DNA from: Haloarcula rubra
Lineage (GTDB): Archaea > Halobacteriota > Halobacteria > Halobacteriales > Haloarculaceae
DNA length: 64,000 nt
Direction of reading: 5' to 3'
NCBI RefSeq assembly: GCF_019599465.1
Contig: NZ_RKLR01000006.1
Span: 186,001-250,000, forward strand
Positions 19,644 through 27,709 of this stretch are shown here, in pieces. Each line of letters starts with the position of its first letter. The first letter of the stretch is position 1. Position numbers and translations under genes: made by a program. The notes under the pieces are model-generated. The model was not told the origin of the DNA. It ran no database searches and saw only the letters and a program-made list of their open reading frames with translations.

Positions 19644-21587
19644 ATGACGACAGACAACTCTACCGTCGACCTCGTTACACCACAGTTGCGCGCGCTCTTG
19701 CGAGAGGGAGAGGAGAGTCCCGAGACGCTCTGGGCCAGGGTCGCCGACGACCTGCACTGGTTCGAACCGTGGGACGCCGTCTACGAGGAGGACGGCGTCG
19801 CCGACTTCGCGTGGTTCTCCGGTGGGCGGACCAACATGAGCTACAACGCCGTCGACTACCACGTCGAGAACGGTGGCGGAAACCGTGCGGCGATGGTGTT
19901 CGAGACGGGGGAACGGGGCGGTAACGAAGTGTACACGTACAGCGAACTACGTCACGAGGTGGAGCAAGTCGCGGGGATGCTCAGAGCCTACGGCGTCGAA
20001 AAGGGTGACCGCGTCACCATCTACATGCCGATGAGTCCCGAGGCAGTCGTCTCGATGCTGGCGTGTACGCGCATCGGAGCGATTCATTCGGTCGTGTTCG
20101 GTGGCTTCGGCGCCGGAGCGCTCGCCGACCGTATCGAACTCGCGGAGCCGAAACTCCTGCTCACGGCCGACGTGGGCTTTCGCGAGGGTGGGACTGTCGA
20201 CCTGAAGTCCATCGTCGACCGCTGTTTCGACGACCACGAGTCGGTCCACGACATCGTCGACGACACTATCGTGCTCTCACGAGGCGACGAGGAGACCACC
20301 CTACGCGACTACGAGACGGACTGGGACGACGCTCTCGCGGCGGGAGCGGACGAAGATACCTCACACGTGGAGATGGACGCGACAGACCCAGCGTTCATCC
20401 TTCCCACCTCGGGGACGACCGGCAAACCGAAGGGGACCGTCCACCAGCATGGCGGCTACCAGACCCACGTCTACGCCATGGCGAAGTGGATGTTCGACTT
20501 AGACGAGACGGACACGTGGTTCGCCACCTCCGACATCGGCTGGATCGTCGGCCACTCCTACATCGTCTACGCGCCGCTGCTGACCGGGTCGACGACAGTG
20601 GTGTACGAGGGTACTCCGACCTATCCCGACGCCGGTATCTGGTGGGACCTCGTCGAACGGCACGGTGTCGACAAAATTTTCACCGCGCCCACGGCGATTC
20701 GGGCGCTGGCCGGCTACGACGACGAGTTCCACGAGCGCGCGGACCTCTCCTCGTTGGAGGCGATCTTCTCGGCCGGCGAACCACTCAACCCGCCGGCGTG
20801 GGAGTGGCTTCAGCAGGAGGTGCTGGACGACGAGGTGCCGGTCATCGACCACATGTGGCAGACCGAGACAGGCGGCCCCATCATCGGCAACCCCTACGGC
20901 ATCAACACGCTCCCTATCAAGCCCGGCTCTGCGGGTATCGCGCTCCCCGGCATCGAGGTAGACGTCGTGGACTTCGACGGCGAACCGCTCGAACCCGGCG
21001 AGGAAGGCGCGCTCGTCGTCGAGAAACCGTTCCCCGGCATGACGCCGACCCTCTGGGAAGGCCACGACCGGTACGAACTCGAATACTGGCAGCAAATCGA
21101 GGATCTGTACTGGGTCGGCGACGCCGTCTCGATGGACGAGGACGGTTACCTCTGGTTCAGCGGCCGCGCGGACGAGGTCATCACCATCGCGGGCCACCGT
21201 ATCGGTCCGACCGACATCGAGGACGCACTCGTCGCTCACGAGGCCGTCGTTGAGGCCGCTGTCGTCGGTAAACCCGATCCGGAGAAGACCGAAGTCGCTG
21301 CCGCGTTCGTCGTCCTCCGAGACAGTTACGACGGCGACGAAGCGCTGGCCGACGAACTACGTACGGCCGTCCGAGAGGACGTCGGGCCAATCGCTATCGT
21401 CGGGGAACTGGAGTTCGTCGACCAACTGCCGAAGACGCGGTCCGGGAAAATAATGCGGCGGACCATCCGGGACATCATGTTGGACGAAGACCTCGGCGAC
21501 GTCTCGACGATGGAAGACGAGTCAGCCGTCGACGAAATCGAGGCGGCGACCGAGGACATCGACGCGGACGCCGACGTCGGGAACTGA
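19644..21587 (+). CDS. acs: Acetyl-CoA synthetase (acyl-CoA synthetase, AMP-forming)
   Basis: 647 residues, the usual ACS length. It activates acetate (or propionate) to the CoA thioester with ATP. Seen: N-terminal ACAS_N region (WFEPWDAVYEED), P-loop TSGTTGKPKG, a conserved GWIVGHSYIVYAPLL, MWQTETGG with the Trp that limits the pocket to short acyl chains, the hinge region SGRADEVITIAGHRIGP, and the catalytic Lys602 in PKTRSGKIMRR, which is the residue acetylated in bacteria. The acidic tail is a halophile trait. Preceded by a good TATA box; rdfA follows after 78 bases. Confidence 0.93.
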   Translation: MTTDNSTVDLVTPQLRALLREGEESPETLWARVADDLHWFEPWDAVYEEDGVADFAWFSGGRTNMSYNAVDYHVENGGGNRAAMVFETGERGGNEVYTYSELRHEVEQVAGMLRAYGVEKGDRVTIYMPMSPEAVVSMLACTRIGAIHSVVFGGFGAGALADRIELAEPKLLLTADVGFREGGTVDLKSIVDRCFDDHESVHDIVDDTIVLSRGDEETTLRDYETDWDDALAAGADEDTSHVEMDATDPAFILPTSGTTGKPKGTVHQHGGYQTHVYAMAKWMFDLDETDTWFATSDIGWIVGHSYIVYAPLLTGSTTVVYEGTPTYPDAGIWWDLVERHGVDKIFTAPTAIRALAGYDDEFHERADLSSLEAIFSAGEPLNPPAWEWLQQEVLDDEVPVIDHMWQTETGGPIIGNPYGINTLPIKPGSAGIALPGIEVDVVDFDGEPLEPGEEGALVVEKPFPGMTPTLWEGHDRYELEYWQQIEDLYWVGDAVSMDEDGYLWFSGRADEVITIAGHRIGPTDIEDALVAHEAVVEAAVVGKPDPEKTEVAAAFVVLRDSYDGDEALADELRTAVREDVGPIAIVGELEFVDQLPKTRSGKIMRRTIRDIMLDEDLGDVSTMEDESAVDEIEAATEDIDADADVGN

Positions 21588-21665
21588 ATCGCCCGACACC
21601 GGTCGCGCACCGAGTCCCGGACAGAACACATCGTTAATCAACCGCGACGGCCTATCCGATATACG

Positions 21666-22280
21666 ATGTCAGCGGAGTCGGGCACGACGTGTAAGGTCGA
21701 CCGGGTCGCCGAGAAGCGGGGACTCGCCGAACTGGACGACGAGATGCGGGAGCGCTGGGCTGACGGCGACAGCCTCCGCGAGCTCGAACGCTACTGTAAC
21801 GAGGCGATACTCCGGTCGGCGATGCGGGCGGCGGGGATGGACACCCTCGACGGTGAGGCGGCTAACCTCTATCGCCTCCTCACCGACGACGACGTCGGGC
21901 CGGGCAAACGCATCGACGCCAAGTCCAGACTCCAGCGCAACGGATTGGACCCCGAGACGCTCACGAGCGACTTCGTGAGCTACCAGACCGTCCGGACTCA
22001 CCTCAACGATTGCCTCGACGTGACCACGGCCCGGGACAGCACGCTCTCTGTCGACAGCGCCCGGAACACGGTCCTCAAACTCGTCTCGCGCACCGAATCC
22101 GTGACCAACCAGACTATCGCCCGTCTCACCGAACAGGGATCGCTGACGATTCCGTCACCCTCGGTGACGCTGAGCCTCCGCGTCGCCTGCGGTGAGTGTG
22201 GCGACGAGTACACGTTCACCGGGCTACTCGAACGTGGGGGTTGCTCCTGTCAGGGCACCGAGGACGCGGCGGAGACCTAG
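21666..22280 (+). CDS. rdfA: Rod-determining factor RdfA family protein
   Basis: 204 residues. It matches the haloarchaeal RdfA family, needed for rod shape in Haloferax volcanii: start with SGTTCKVDRV, conserved YRLLTDDDVGPG near 75, SRTESVTNQTIARL near 140, and a C-terminal four-Cys cluster (CGECGDEY ... GGCSC) likely to bind zinc. It converges on an SMC-like gene; the two share a palindromic CTAG at 22277-22280 in which both stop codons lie. This same gene pairing is known for RdfA relatives. The biochemical role is not established. Confidence 0.85.
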   Translation: MSAESGTTCKVDRVAEKRGLAELDDEMRERWADGDSLRELERYCNEAILRSAMRAAGMDTLDGEAANLYRLLTDDDVGPGKRIDAKSRLQRNGLDPETLTSDFVSYQTVRTHLNDCLDVTTARDSTLSVDSARNTVLKLVSRTESVTNQTIARLTEQGSLTIPSPSVTLSLRVACGECGDEYTFTGLLERGGCSCQGTEDAAET

Positions 22281-24220
22281 GAGTCCGCGACGAACGACTG
22301 CGTAGAGATGGTGTCGTAACGCCCGTCGAGTTGTGCCCGTTCTTCCGGCAAGACGGCCGTGACGACGTAGTCGGCGGACTCGCCGAAGTGTTGCATGAGG
22401 CCGTGGATGCGCTCTGCGTCGAACATCTCGACGGCGTCGACGACGATGAACGGGACTTCCTCGGCGACGTCGTGGACCAGATAGCCTGCCAAGGCGACGA
22501 TGAGGCCGATGACTTCCCGTTCGCTCTTGCTGAGGCTGTCCACTGTGTCGTCGTATGCTGTGCCGTCCTCGGTCGCTCGGACTACGTGTATCTCGAACTC
22601 GGTTTCGGACGTTATCCGGTCACCGGAGGAGCGACGTTCCAGCCAGATACGTTCTATCGAGTCGTACTCGAGCGTGTCGAGGACGTGTTGCATCGTCTCG
22701 TTGAACGTGCTCACGAGGTCCCGTTCGAGTTCGTCGATGCGGTCACGCTGGGCCTGTAGCTCGGTCGCCACCGCGTCTCGGTCCGCCTCGATATCCGCTC
22801 GCTCGGCGAGTGCTGCCTCGACCTCGGCTATCTCCGACTCGATGCGCTCCAAGTCGCTGGCCAGTTGCCCACGTTCGTACTCGAGGTCGCTCACCGCGTC
22901 GTAGTAAGTAGCTAGCTGTTCGTCGTCCGCTGATGCGTCGTCGATGTTCCGTTGCAGGGCCTCGATTTCTGTTTCGAGCGCTCGCCGGTCGGATTCGAGG
23001 GATTCGAGCGTCGTCTCCCGGCGCTCGATTTCGTCTTGGATGTCCTCGCGCCGGGCGCGCAACTCCTCGCGGCTCTCCCGTCGCTGTTCCAGTTCACGTT
23101 TCTGTTCGGAGAGGCGCTGGATGCGGTCGGTGACGGCATCGCGTTCGGCGCGTTTCTCCTGAACGATACTCTTGACGGCTTCGACCTGGTCGGCTATCTC
23201 GGCGCGTTCGACGGTGCTACCGCACGTCCAGCAGGTGATGGTCTGAGAGGCCGGGTCCAGTTCCGAAACGATGTCGTCGGACCTCATCGCACTCGGGATG
23301 TCGGCGGACTCGTCCAGCACCTGTGAGTTCATCTCCACGATGGGGCTCAGGGCGTTGATTGTCGACGTGAGCCGTTGTTTCTGTTGGTGAAGGGTTTCGA
23401 GTTCGGCGTCGAGGTCTGCGACATCCGTCTCGGGGTCGTCACCCTCCGTCGCCTCCAACTGCTCCGTGACCGTTTCCAACTCCGACCGGAGTTCCTCGAT
23501 AGCGGCCTCCTGACTGGAGATTCGCTGTCGGAGGTCGTTTCTCTCGGAGCGTTTCTCGCGCAAGGCTTCCGTTTCGCCGTCTCCGCCGTCGGCTTCGGCT
23601 TCGAGCGTTTCGATAGCGTCGCGTTTCTCCTGAAGCTCCGCCTCGACGTCGGCGAGTTCTTCCCGAAGACTGTTCTCTCGCGTTCGAAGGCCCGGCAGTC
23701 GGTTCTCCATCGAGTCGAGTTCCGCTAGGCGGTCGTCGAGCGCCTGTTTCTCGTCGGTCAAGCGGCGTATCTCCGACTCGATGGCGTCGGTGTCCACGGG
23801 ACGCATCAAATACTCGTAGAGGTCCTCGTCGGCGAGGACCGCCTGCCGAATCGGGTTCGTCTCGGTCAGCGCGACGAACAACTCACACAGGTCGTCCGCG
23901 CTGGAGAATAGGTCGGCGCTTCGGACGACGGTGTCACTCCCTTCGCGACCGAGTTCGACGTGGAACTCCGTACCGTGCAGCGTCATGCTGACCCGGCCCA
24001 CTTCGGCATCGCTCTTAAGCGGTGGCAACGGGCCACCCAATACGCCTGCAAGTGACCGCAAGAGAGACGACTTGTTCGATGCGTTCCGACCTGAGAGGAG
24101 TGTAACGCCCTCGGTAATCGTCAACTCTGCGTCCTCGATGCCGCCGATGTTCTCCACCCTGAGTTCGAAGTAATCGTCTGCCGCGCGCGAACCTGTCTCG
24201 TTGTTGTTCGTCGTATCCAT
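22277..24220 (-). CDS. Archaea-specific SMC-related protein (Rad50-like ATPase with zinc-hook CxxC)
   Basis: 647 residues. Walker A GRNASNKSSLLRSL starts at 44, replacing the usual GxxGxGKS. Long coiled coils cover about 145-285 and 340-510, separated by a hinge containing Cys330-X2-Cys333 (TCWTCGSTVER), like a Rad50 zinc hook. The C-terminal head has the signature-like SLSKSEREVIGLIVALAG and a Walker B-like VPFIVVDAVEMFD with Asp in place of the usual DEP. The Walker A Gly-Lys step reads NKSS, so nucleotide binding is plausible but unusual. Convergent partner of rdfA, so a role in chromosome or cell-shape organisation is inferred. Confidence 0.85.
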   Translation of the reverse strand: MDTTNNNETGSRAADDYFELRVENIGGIEDAELTITEGVTLLSGRNASNKSSLLRSLAGVLGGPLPPLKSDAEVGRVSMTLHGTEFHVELGREGSDTVVRSADLFSSADDLCELFVALTETNPIRQAVLADEDLYEYLMRPVDTDAIESEIRRLTDEKQALDDRLAELDSMENRLPGLRTRENSLREELADVEAELQEKRDAIETLEAEADGGDGETEALREKRSERNDLRQRISSQEAAIEELRSELETVTEQLEATEGDDPETDVADLDAELETLHQQKQRLTSTINALSPIVEMNSQVLDESADIPSAMRSDDIVSELDPASQTITCWTCGSTVERAEIADQVEAVKSIVQEKRAERDAVTDRIQRLSEQKRELEQRRESREELRARREDIQDEIERRETTLESLESDRRALETEIEALQRNIDDASADDEQLATYYDAVSDLEYERGQLASDLERIESEIAEVEAALAERADIEADRDAVATELQAQRDRIDELERDLVSTFNETMQHVLDTLEYDSIERIWLERRSSGDRITSETEFEIHVVRATEDGTAYDDTVDSLSKSEREVIGLIVALAGYLVHDVAEEVPFIVVDAVEMFDAERIHGLMQHFGESADYVVTAVLPEERAQLDGRYDTISTQSFVADS

Positions 24221-24557
24221 CGTATCTTCCCTCAGTGAGTGTATTGGCAGGTCATGACGCTAGTCGTCGACTACGAGGACCCAGACCGACGTGACCTCCG
24301 CCGGCAGACGGGCATATTGTGTCGCCATCGCTTGCTCTCTGTTCGAGTGCGTCCCCCGTCTAGTTGTCGACTTCGGCAGGCGGCACACGTCTCAGTCGTG
24401 AACGTACTATCGACGACCAGTATCGACAGCGTCGTGGCTCGCGTATCGGATTCAGTATCTGCAATTGTGTACGCTGACCTATGTACGTTTTGTGTTTAAA
24501 AAGACGTTGCATATTCCACATTAACGCCCATCATATTCAGGTGCGTCATCAAGTCAC
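24221..24557. other. Divergent intergenic region with TATA element
   Basis: 337 bases between the SMC-like gene (leftward) and the HalOD1 gene (rightward). TTTAAAA at 24495-24501 is a plausible TATA element for the HalOD1 gene, which would give a leader of about 30 bases. No gene is seen. Confidence 0.45.
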
Positions 24558-24848
24558 ATGGGCGTAGCACAAACAGACGGCCCCGACGGAACGACTCACC
24601 ACCTCAGTCACCAGTGGGACGGTAACAGCAGTGTGAGTGAGACGATACTAAACGCGGTCGCGAGGTACGCCGCCGTGTCGCGAGAATCGTTGCCGCCGAT
24701 GGACGAGAGCATCAACACAGACGCACTGGACAGTCTGTTCGAAGCGGGGACGGAGAGCACCACTACACCGGGGTGTGTTACGTTTTCGTACTACGGATAC
24801 ACCGTCGTCGTCCAGAGCACCGGGCAGATATTCCTCAGAGAGAGCTGA
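24558..24848 (+). CDS. Stand-alone HalOD1 domain protein
   Basis: 96 residues from ATG at 24558 (MGVAQTDGPDGTTHHL). The body repeats the HalOD1 pattern seen at 15806-16129: SETILNAVARYAAVS, then PMDESINTDALDSLF, then CVTFSYYGYTVVVQSTGQIFL. It stands alone with its own promoter. Such proteins are numerous in haloarchaea and are thought to be signalling outputs; nothing more can be read. Confidence 0.8.
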   Translation: MGVAQTDGPDGTTHHLSHQWDGNSSVSETILNAVARYAAVSRESLPPMDESINTDALDSLFEAGTESTTTPGCVTFSYYGYTVVVQSTGQIFLRES

Positions 24849-25074
24849 GTCGATCGACTCCGTCCGACTAGACGAAGACGAACGGGGCCTGGCCACTGTC
24901 TGAGTAGGTTTGAGCCTCCTTCTGGGCCTGTGCGCATCTTTTAGTCGTCATCAGCACACTCTAGTCACCGGTGCAGTAACCTACCTAATTAAACATTCCC
25001 AATTTTCTCGACATAAATGCCCGGAATTATACCCCTCAACCCCTATCTGTGGGGAACCAGTAATTAGATTCGAG

Positions 25075-25236
25075 ATGAACAAAATCCAAACCCAAGACGA
25101 GAAGTCGACCACGACAGAGAAGTTCTACATGCCGGCTGTCACGCTTCCCCCGCACCTCGACCGCATCGAGGACGTGGTATCCGACGTCTTCGATTTCCAC
25201 GGTGTGGTCCTCATCCCCGACAGTTACAACAAATAG
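25075..25236 (+). CDS. Small acidic hypothetical protein
   Basis: 53 residues from ATG at 25075 (MNKIQTQDEKSTTTEKF), ending VVLIPDSYNK. The middle (PPHLDRIEDVVSDVFDFHG) is acidic and could form a helix. The 226 bases upstream are AT-rich with ACCTAATTAAAC near 24981-24992 as a possible promoter. No family recognised; coding status rests on composition and a clean start. Confidence 0.5.
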   Translation: MNKIQTQDEKSTTTEKFYMPAVTLPPHLDRIEDVVSDVFDFHGVVLIPDSYNK

Positions 25237-25529
25237 TCGCGCTGACGCCGACATGCCGACGAGATCTACTGTCGGACTGTTCTACGTTTTCGGACTGCGG
25301 CAGTATCGACGATAGGCAGCTACCACTGTTTTCGATTCCGGATAACTCTCAGATCATCCTGAGCGGTGAAGCTGCCGTGAGGCTAGGCCGACGCTGTCGG
25401 TCACATCTAAACACTATTGTATGCCGGTTGTGTACGTTCACTGAACAGGGTACGACCGAACGCACCACCACACGACGACCGAGGTCCGGTCCGCTCGCTG
25501 GTGGTGCCACAACACGTCCTGCACGTTAC

Positions 25530-26189
25530 ATGTCGATTACAGCTAAAGTACACATCGAACACGAACGACTCGCACTCGTCCCGACGCTTCAGACCCTCGA
25601 AGGGATCAATATACGAGTCATCACACAGGGAAACACCGACCCGGGTTCGACCGTGTTCCCGTTTCTCATCGAGTACGACGACAGAGACGAGTTAGAGGCG
25701 ACGCTTGACGAGGACCCGACGGTCGATAGCTACGAACTCGTCGACTGGACCGACCGAACCGGAATCTACTATATCGAACACTCGCCGGAGACGAAGCTCA
25801 TCAGTACCGTCGTCACGGACGTCAACGGTTTCCTCGTCCACACCGAGACGAAGCGCCACGGATGGTTGGTTCGCCTCCTGCTCCCCGACCGTGCGGCGCT
25901 GAACACTATCTGGGAGTACGCCAACGAGAACGACATCGCCCTCGACATCATCGAGATATACGGCAACAGCGAGACGGGTGGCGAACAGTCCTACGGCCTG
26001 ACCGAGGAGCAACGCACCGCGCTGACGATAGCTTACGATGAGGGATACTTCGGAGAACCGCGCGACATCTCACTCAACGAGGTGGCCGACGAGATTGGAC
26101 TCTCGTCGACGGCTATGAGCGGCCGACTGCGCCGTGGGATGCGGAACCTCGTCGGGGCGACGCTCGTCGACGACGACACCGAGGAGTGA
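25530..26189 (+). CDS. Bat-like HTH_10 transcription regulator
   Basis: 219 residues from ATG at 25530 (MSITAKVHIEHERLALVPTL). The N-terminal 150 residues are the bacterioopsin-activator-type sensing domain; the C-terminal HTH_10 reads LTEEQRTALTIAYDEGYF, then ISLNEVADEIGLSSTAMSGR. Haloarchaea carry many paralogs. The roughly 290 bases upstream hold nothing else recognisable. The gene is probably monocistronic; targets unknown. Confidence 0.88.
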   Translation: MSITAKVHIEHERLALVPTLQTLEGINIRVITQGNTDPGSTVFPFLIEYDDRDELEATLDEDPTVDSYELVDWTDRTGIYYIEHSPETKLISTVVTDVNGFLVHTETKRHGWLVRLLLPDRAALNTIWEYANENDIALDIIEIYGNSETGGEQSYGLTEEQRTALTIAYDEGYFGEPRDISLNEVADEIGLSSTAMSGRLRRGMRNLVGATLVDDDTEE

Positions 26190-26230
26190 CGCCGCCGACC
26201 CCGTCACTGTATCCGTAGACGCTACTCTGA

Positions 26231-26485
26231 CTATTTGGACCGATAAACGGGCCTGAGCGACGTCACGTCTTTGTCGTATCCGAGCCACTTGCTGAGAGCA
26301 GTGGCTACCAACACTAGATAGACTGGGAACAGGACGAGGAGTGTGTACCCGGCGACGACGGGCGTGATCGTACCGAAACTGTACAGTAACGCGACCGCTG
26401 CGAGTCCGACGATGGCACCGGCGACGATGCCGAGCCGAAACGCGTAGGCGGCGGCTGGACCCGGTTTGGTCCGAATCGCATTCAT
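26231..26485 (-). CDS. Small two-span membrane protein
   Basis: 84 residues from ATG at 26485 (MNAIRTKPGPAAAYAFRLGI). Two hydrophobic segments (about 14-36 and 43-62) and a basic C-terminus. It converges with the HTH regulator. No family or function recognised. Confidence 0.6.
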   Translation of the reverse strand: MNAIRTKPGPAAAYAFRLGIVAGAIVGLAAVALLYSFGTITPVVAGYTLLVLFPVYLVLVATALSKWLGYDKDVTSLRPVYRSK

Positions 26486-27100
26486 GTGGGCCTTAACGGC
26501 TACAATCCAATAAGTCGCGCGGGACGGTGGGTATCGTGTGTCGCCCGAGACGTGGTGACGACCACCAGGAACTGCGACGCCGCTCCCCAGCGTGTCATTC
26601 GAACGGGTCGTTGTGTCACCTGTCACCATCCGGCCGCAGATCGACATTATATATTTATCTTATAAGTTGGCGAACTATCAATATACTATTTCTATGTGAA
26701 GAGCCATTCTTCACTTAATAGAACCGTAGACGAATACTATAAGATATCCCACAGAAATAGAGAGCACCGGACATAACCGGAAACTATCTAGGGAGAAAGG
26801 TACATTAGACCGTCTTGTGTCCACTAATCGATACTCGCACAGTCTGGACCACCGCGCCTAACATAGTAATCAGACCGATACGAGAGTTCTCGTCAGTCCG
26901 AGAAACGACACTGTACGTCTTCAGAGTGTGCACATATATTAGATTTATTACTATACTATTTTATTTATAGCTCTGTCTGAGTTGGTCCACGCTGACAGCC
27001 TCAGCGACAGAGGCCACCACTAGGGCCGACGCCGAAACGTGTTCCGGCCGCGTCCCGATGAGTCAGGTTTTGTATCCAGACGTCCTCTCTGTGGGACGAG
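26486..27100. other. Long AT-rich intergenic region
   Basis: 615 bases without a convincing gene, much richer in A and T than the flanks between about 26645 and 26975 (for example TATACTATTTC and ATTACTATACTATTTTATTT). It separates two divergent genes and must hold their promoters. No transposase fragment, tRNA or clear repeat array is seen. The folA ATG at 27101 follows GTGGGACGAG, a weak ribosome-binding site. Confidence 0.5.
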
Positions 27101-27601
27101 ATGCGAATCGCACTCGTCGCCGCCGTCGCGGCCAACGGGGTCATCGGGTCTGAAGGAGGGATTCCGTGGCACTACCCGACAGACCTGCAACACTTCAAGG
27201 AAACCACCGTCGGGCATCCGGTCATAATGGGACGACGGACCTTCGACACCATCTATCGAGAGCTGGGCACGCCGCTACCGGACCGTCGGAACATCGTCCT
27301 GACGCACCGGCCGGAGAGTCTCCCGGACGGCGTCGTGCCCGTGGATTCGACGGCAGCGGCGCTTCGAGCGGCCGAAACCGACGACGTGTCGACGACGTAC
27401 GTCGTCGGCGGTGGCGCCGTTTACGAGCAGTTCCTCCCGCGCGCGGACGAACTGATTCTGACCGAGATACACGAGGCGGTCGACGGTGACACGGCCTTTC
27501 CGGCAGTCGAGTGGGACCACTGGCACGAGACAGACCGCGAGCGACACGAAGCGTTCGATATCGTCTGGTACGCGCGCTCAGGCGAACCGCCTGACGAGTG
27601 A
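27101..27601 (+). CDS. folA: Dihydrofolate reductase
   Basis: 166 residues. It reduces dihydrofolate to THF with NADPH. Seen: [20 protein letters not shown], the substrate loop [17 protein letters not shown] with the family acidic residue after the Pro-Trp segment (Asp of PTDLQHF), MGRRTFDTI for cofactor binding, and the conserved [13 protein letters not shown]. The length is typical. It sits 108 bases ahead of the DmdA-like demethylase gene, which has its own TATA box. Supplies the THF that all the one-carbon enzymes to the right require. Confidence 0.95.
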   Translation: MRIALVAAVAANGVIGSEGGIPWHYPTDLQHFKETTVGHPVIMGRRTFDTIYRELGTPLPDRRNIVLTHRPESLPDGVVPVDSTAAALRAAETDDVSTTYVVGGGAVYEQFLPRADELILTEIHEAVDGDTAFPAVEWDHWHETDRERHEAFDIVWYARSGEPPDE

Positions 27602-27606
27602 ATATA

Positions 27607-27655
27607 GGTGAGAATCACCGTCGAGAAGTGCCAGATTGCTACCGGTATATAAAAA
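27607..27655 (+). promoter_or_regulatory. TATA box and upstream dyad of the demethylase gene
   Basis: TATATAAAAA at 27646-27655 is the strongest TATA element of the window. A small inverted repeat, GGTGA (27607-27611) and TCACC (27615-27619) around GAA, lies 26 bases upstream of it, directly after the folA stop, at a place where an activator or repressor could sit. The predicted transcript start is near 27680, with about 30 bases of leader. Confidence 0.5.
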
Positions 27656-27709
27656 GTAGGGGTAATCAGCGTCATCTTTTATGAGAGACACCAGTCTTTG
27701 TCCACAAGC

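Noticed and set aside
26486-27100. AT-rich region as a replication origin
   Set aside because: No orc1/cdc6 gene or repeated origin-recognition boxes are adjacent; AT-richness alone is insufficient.
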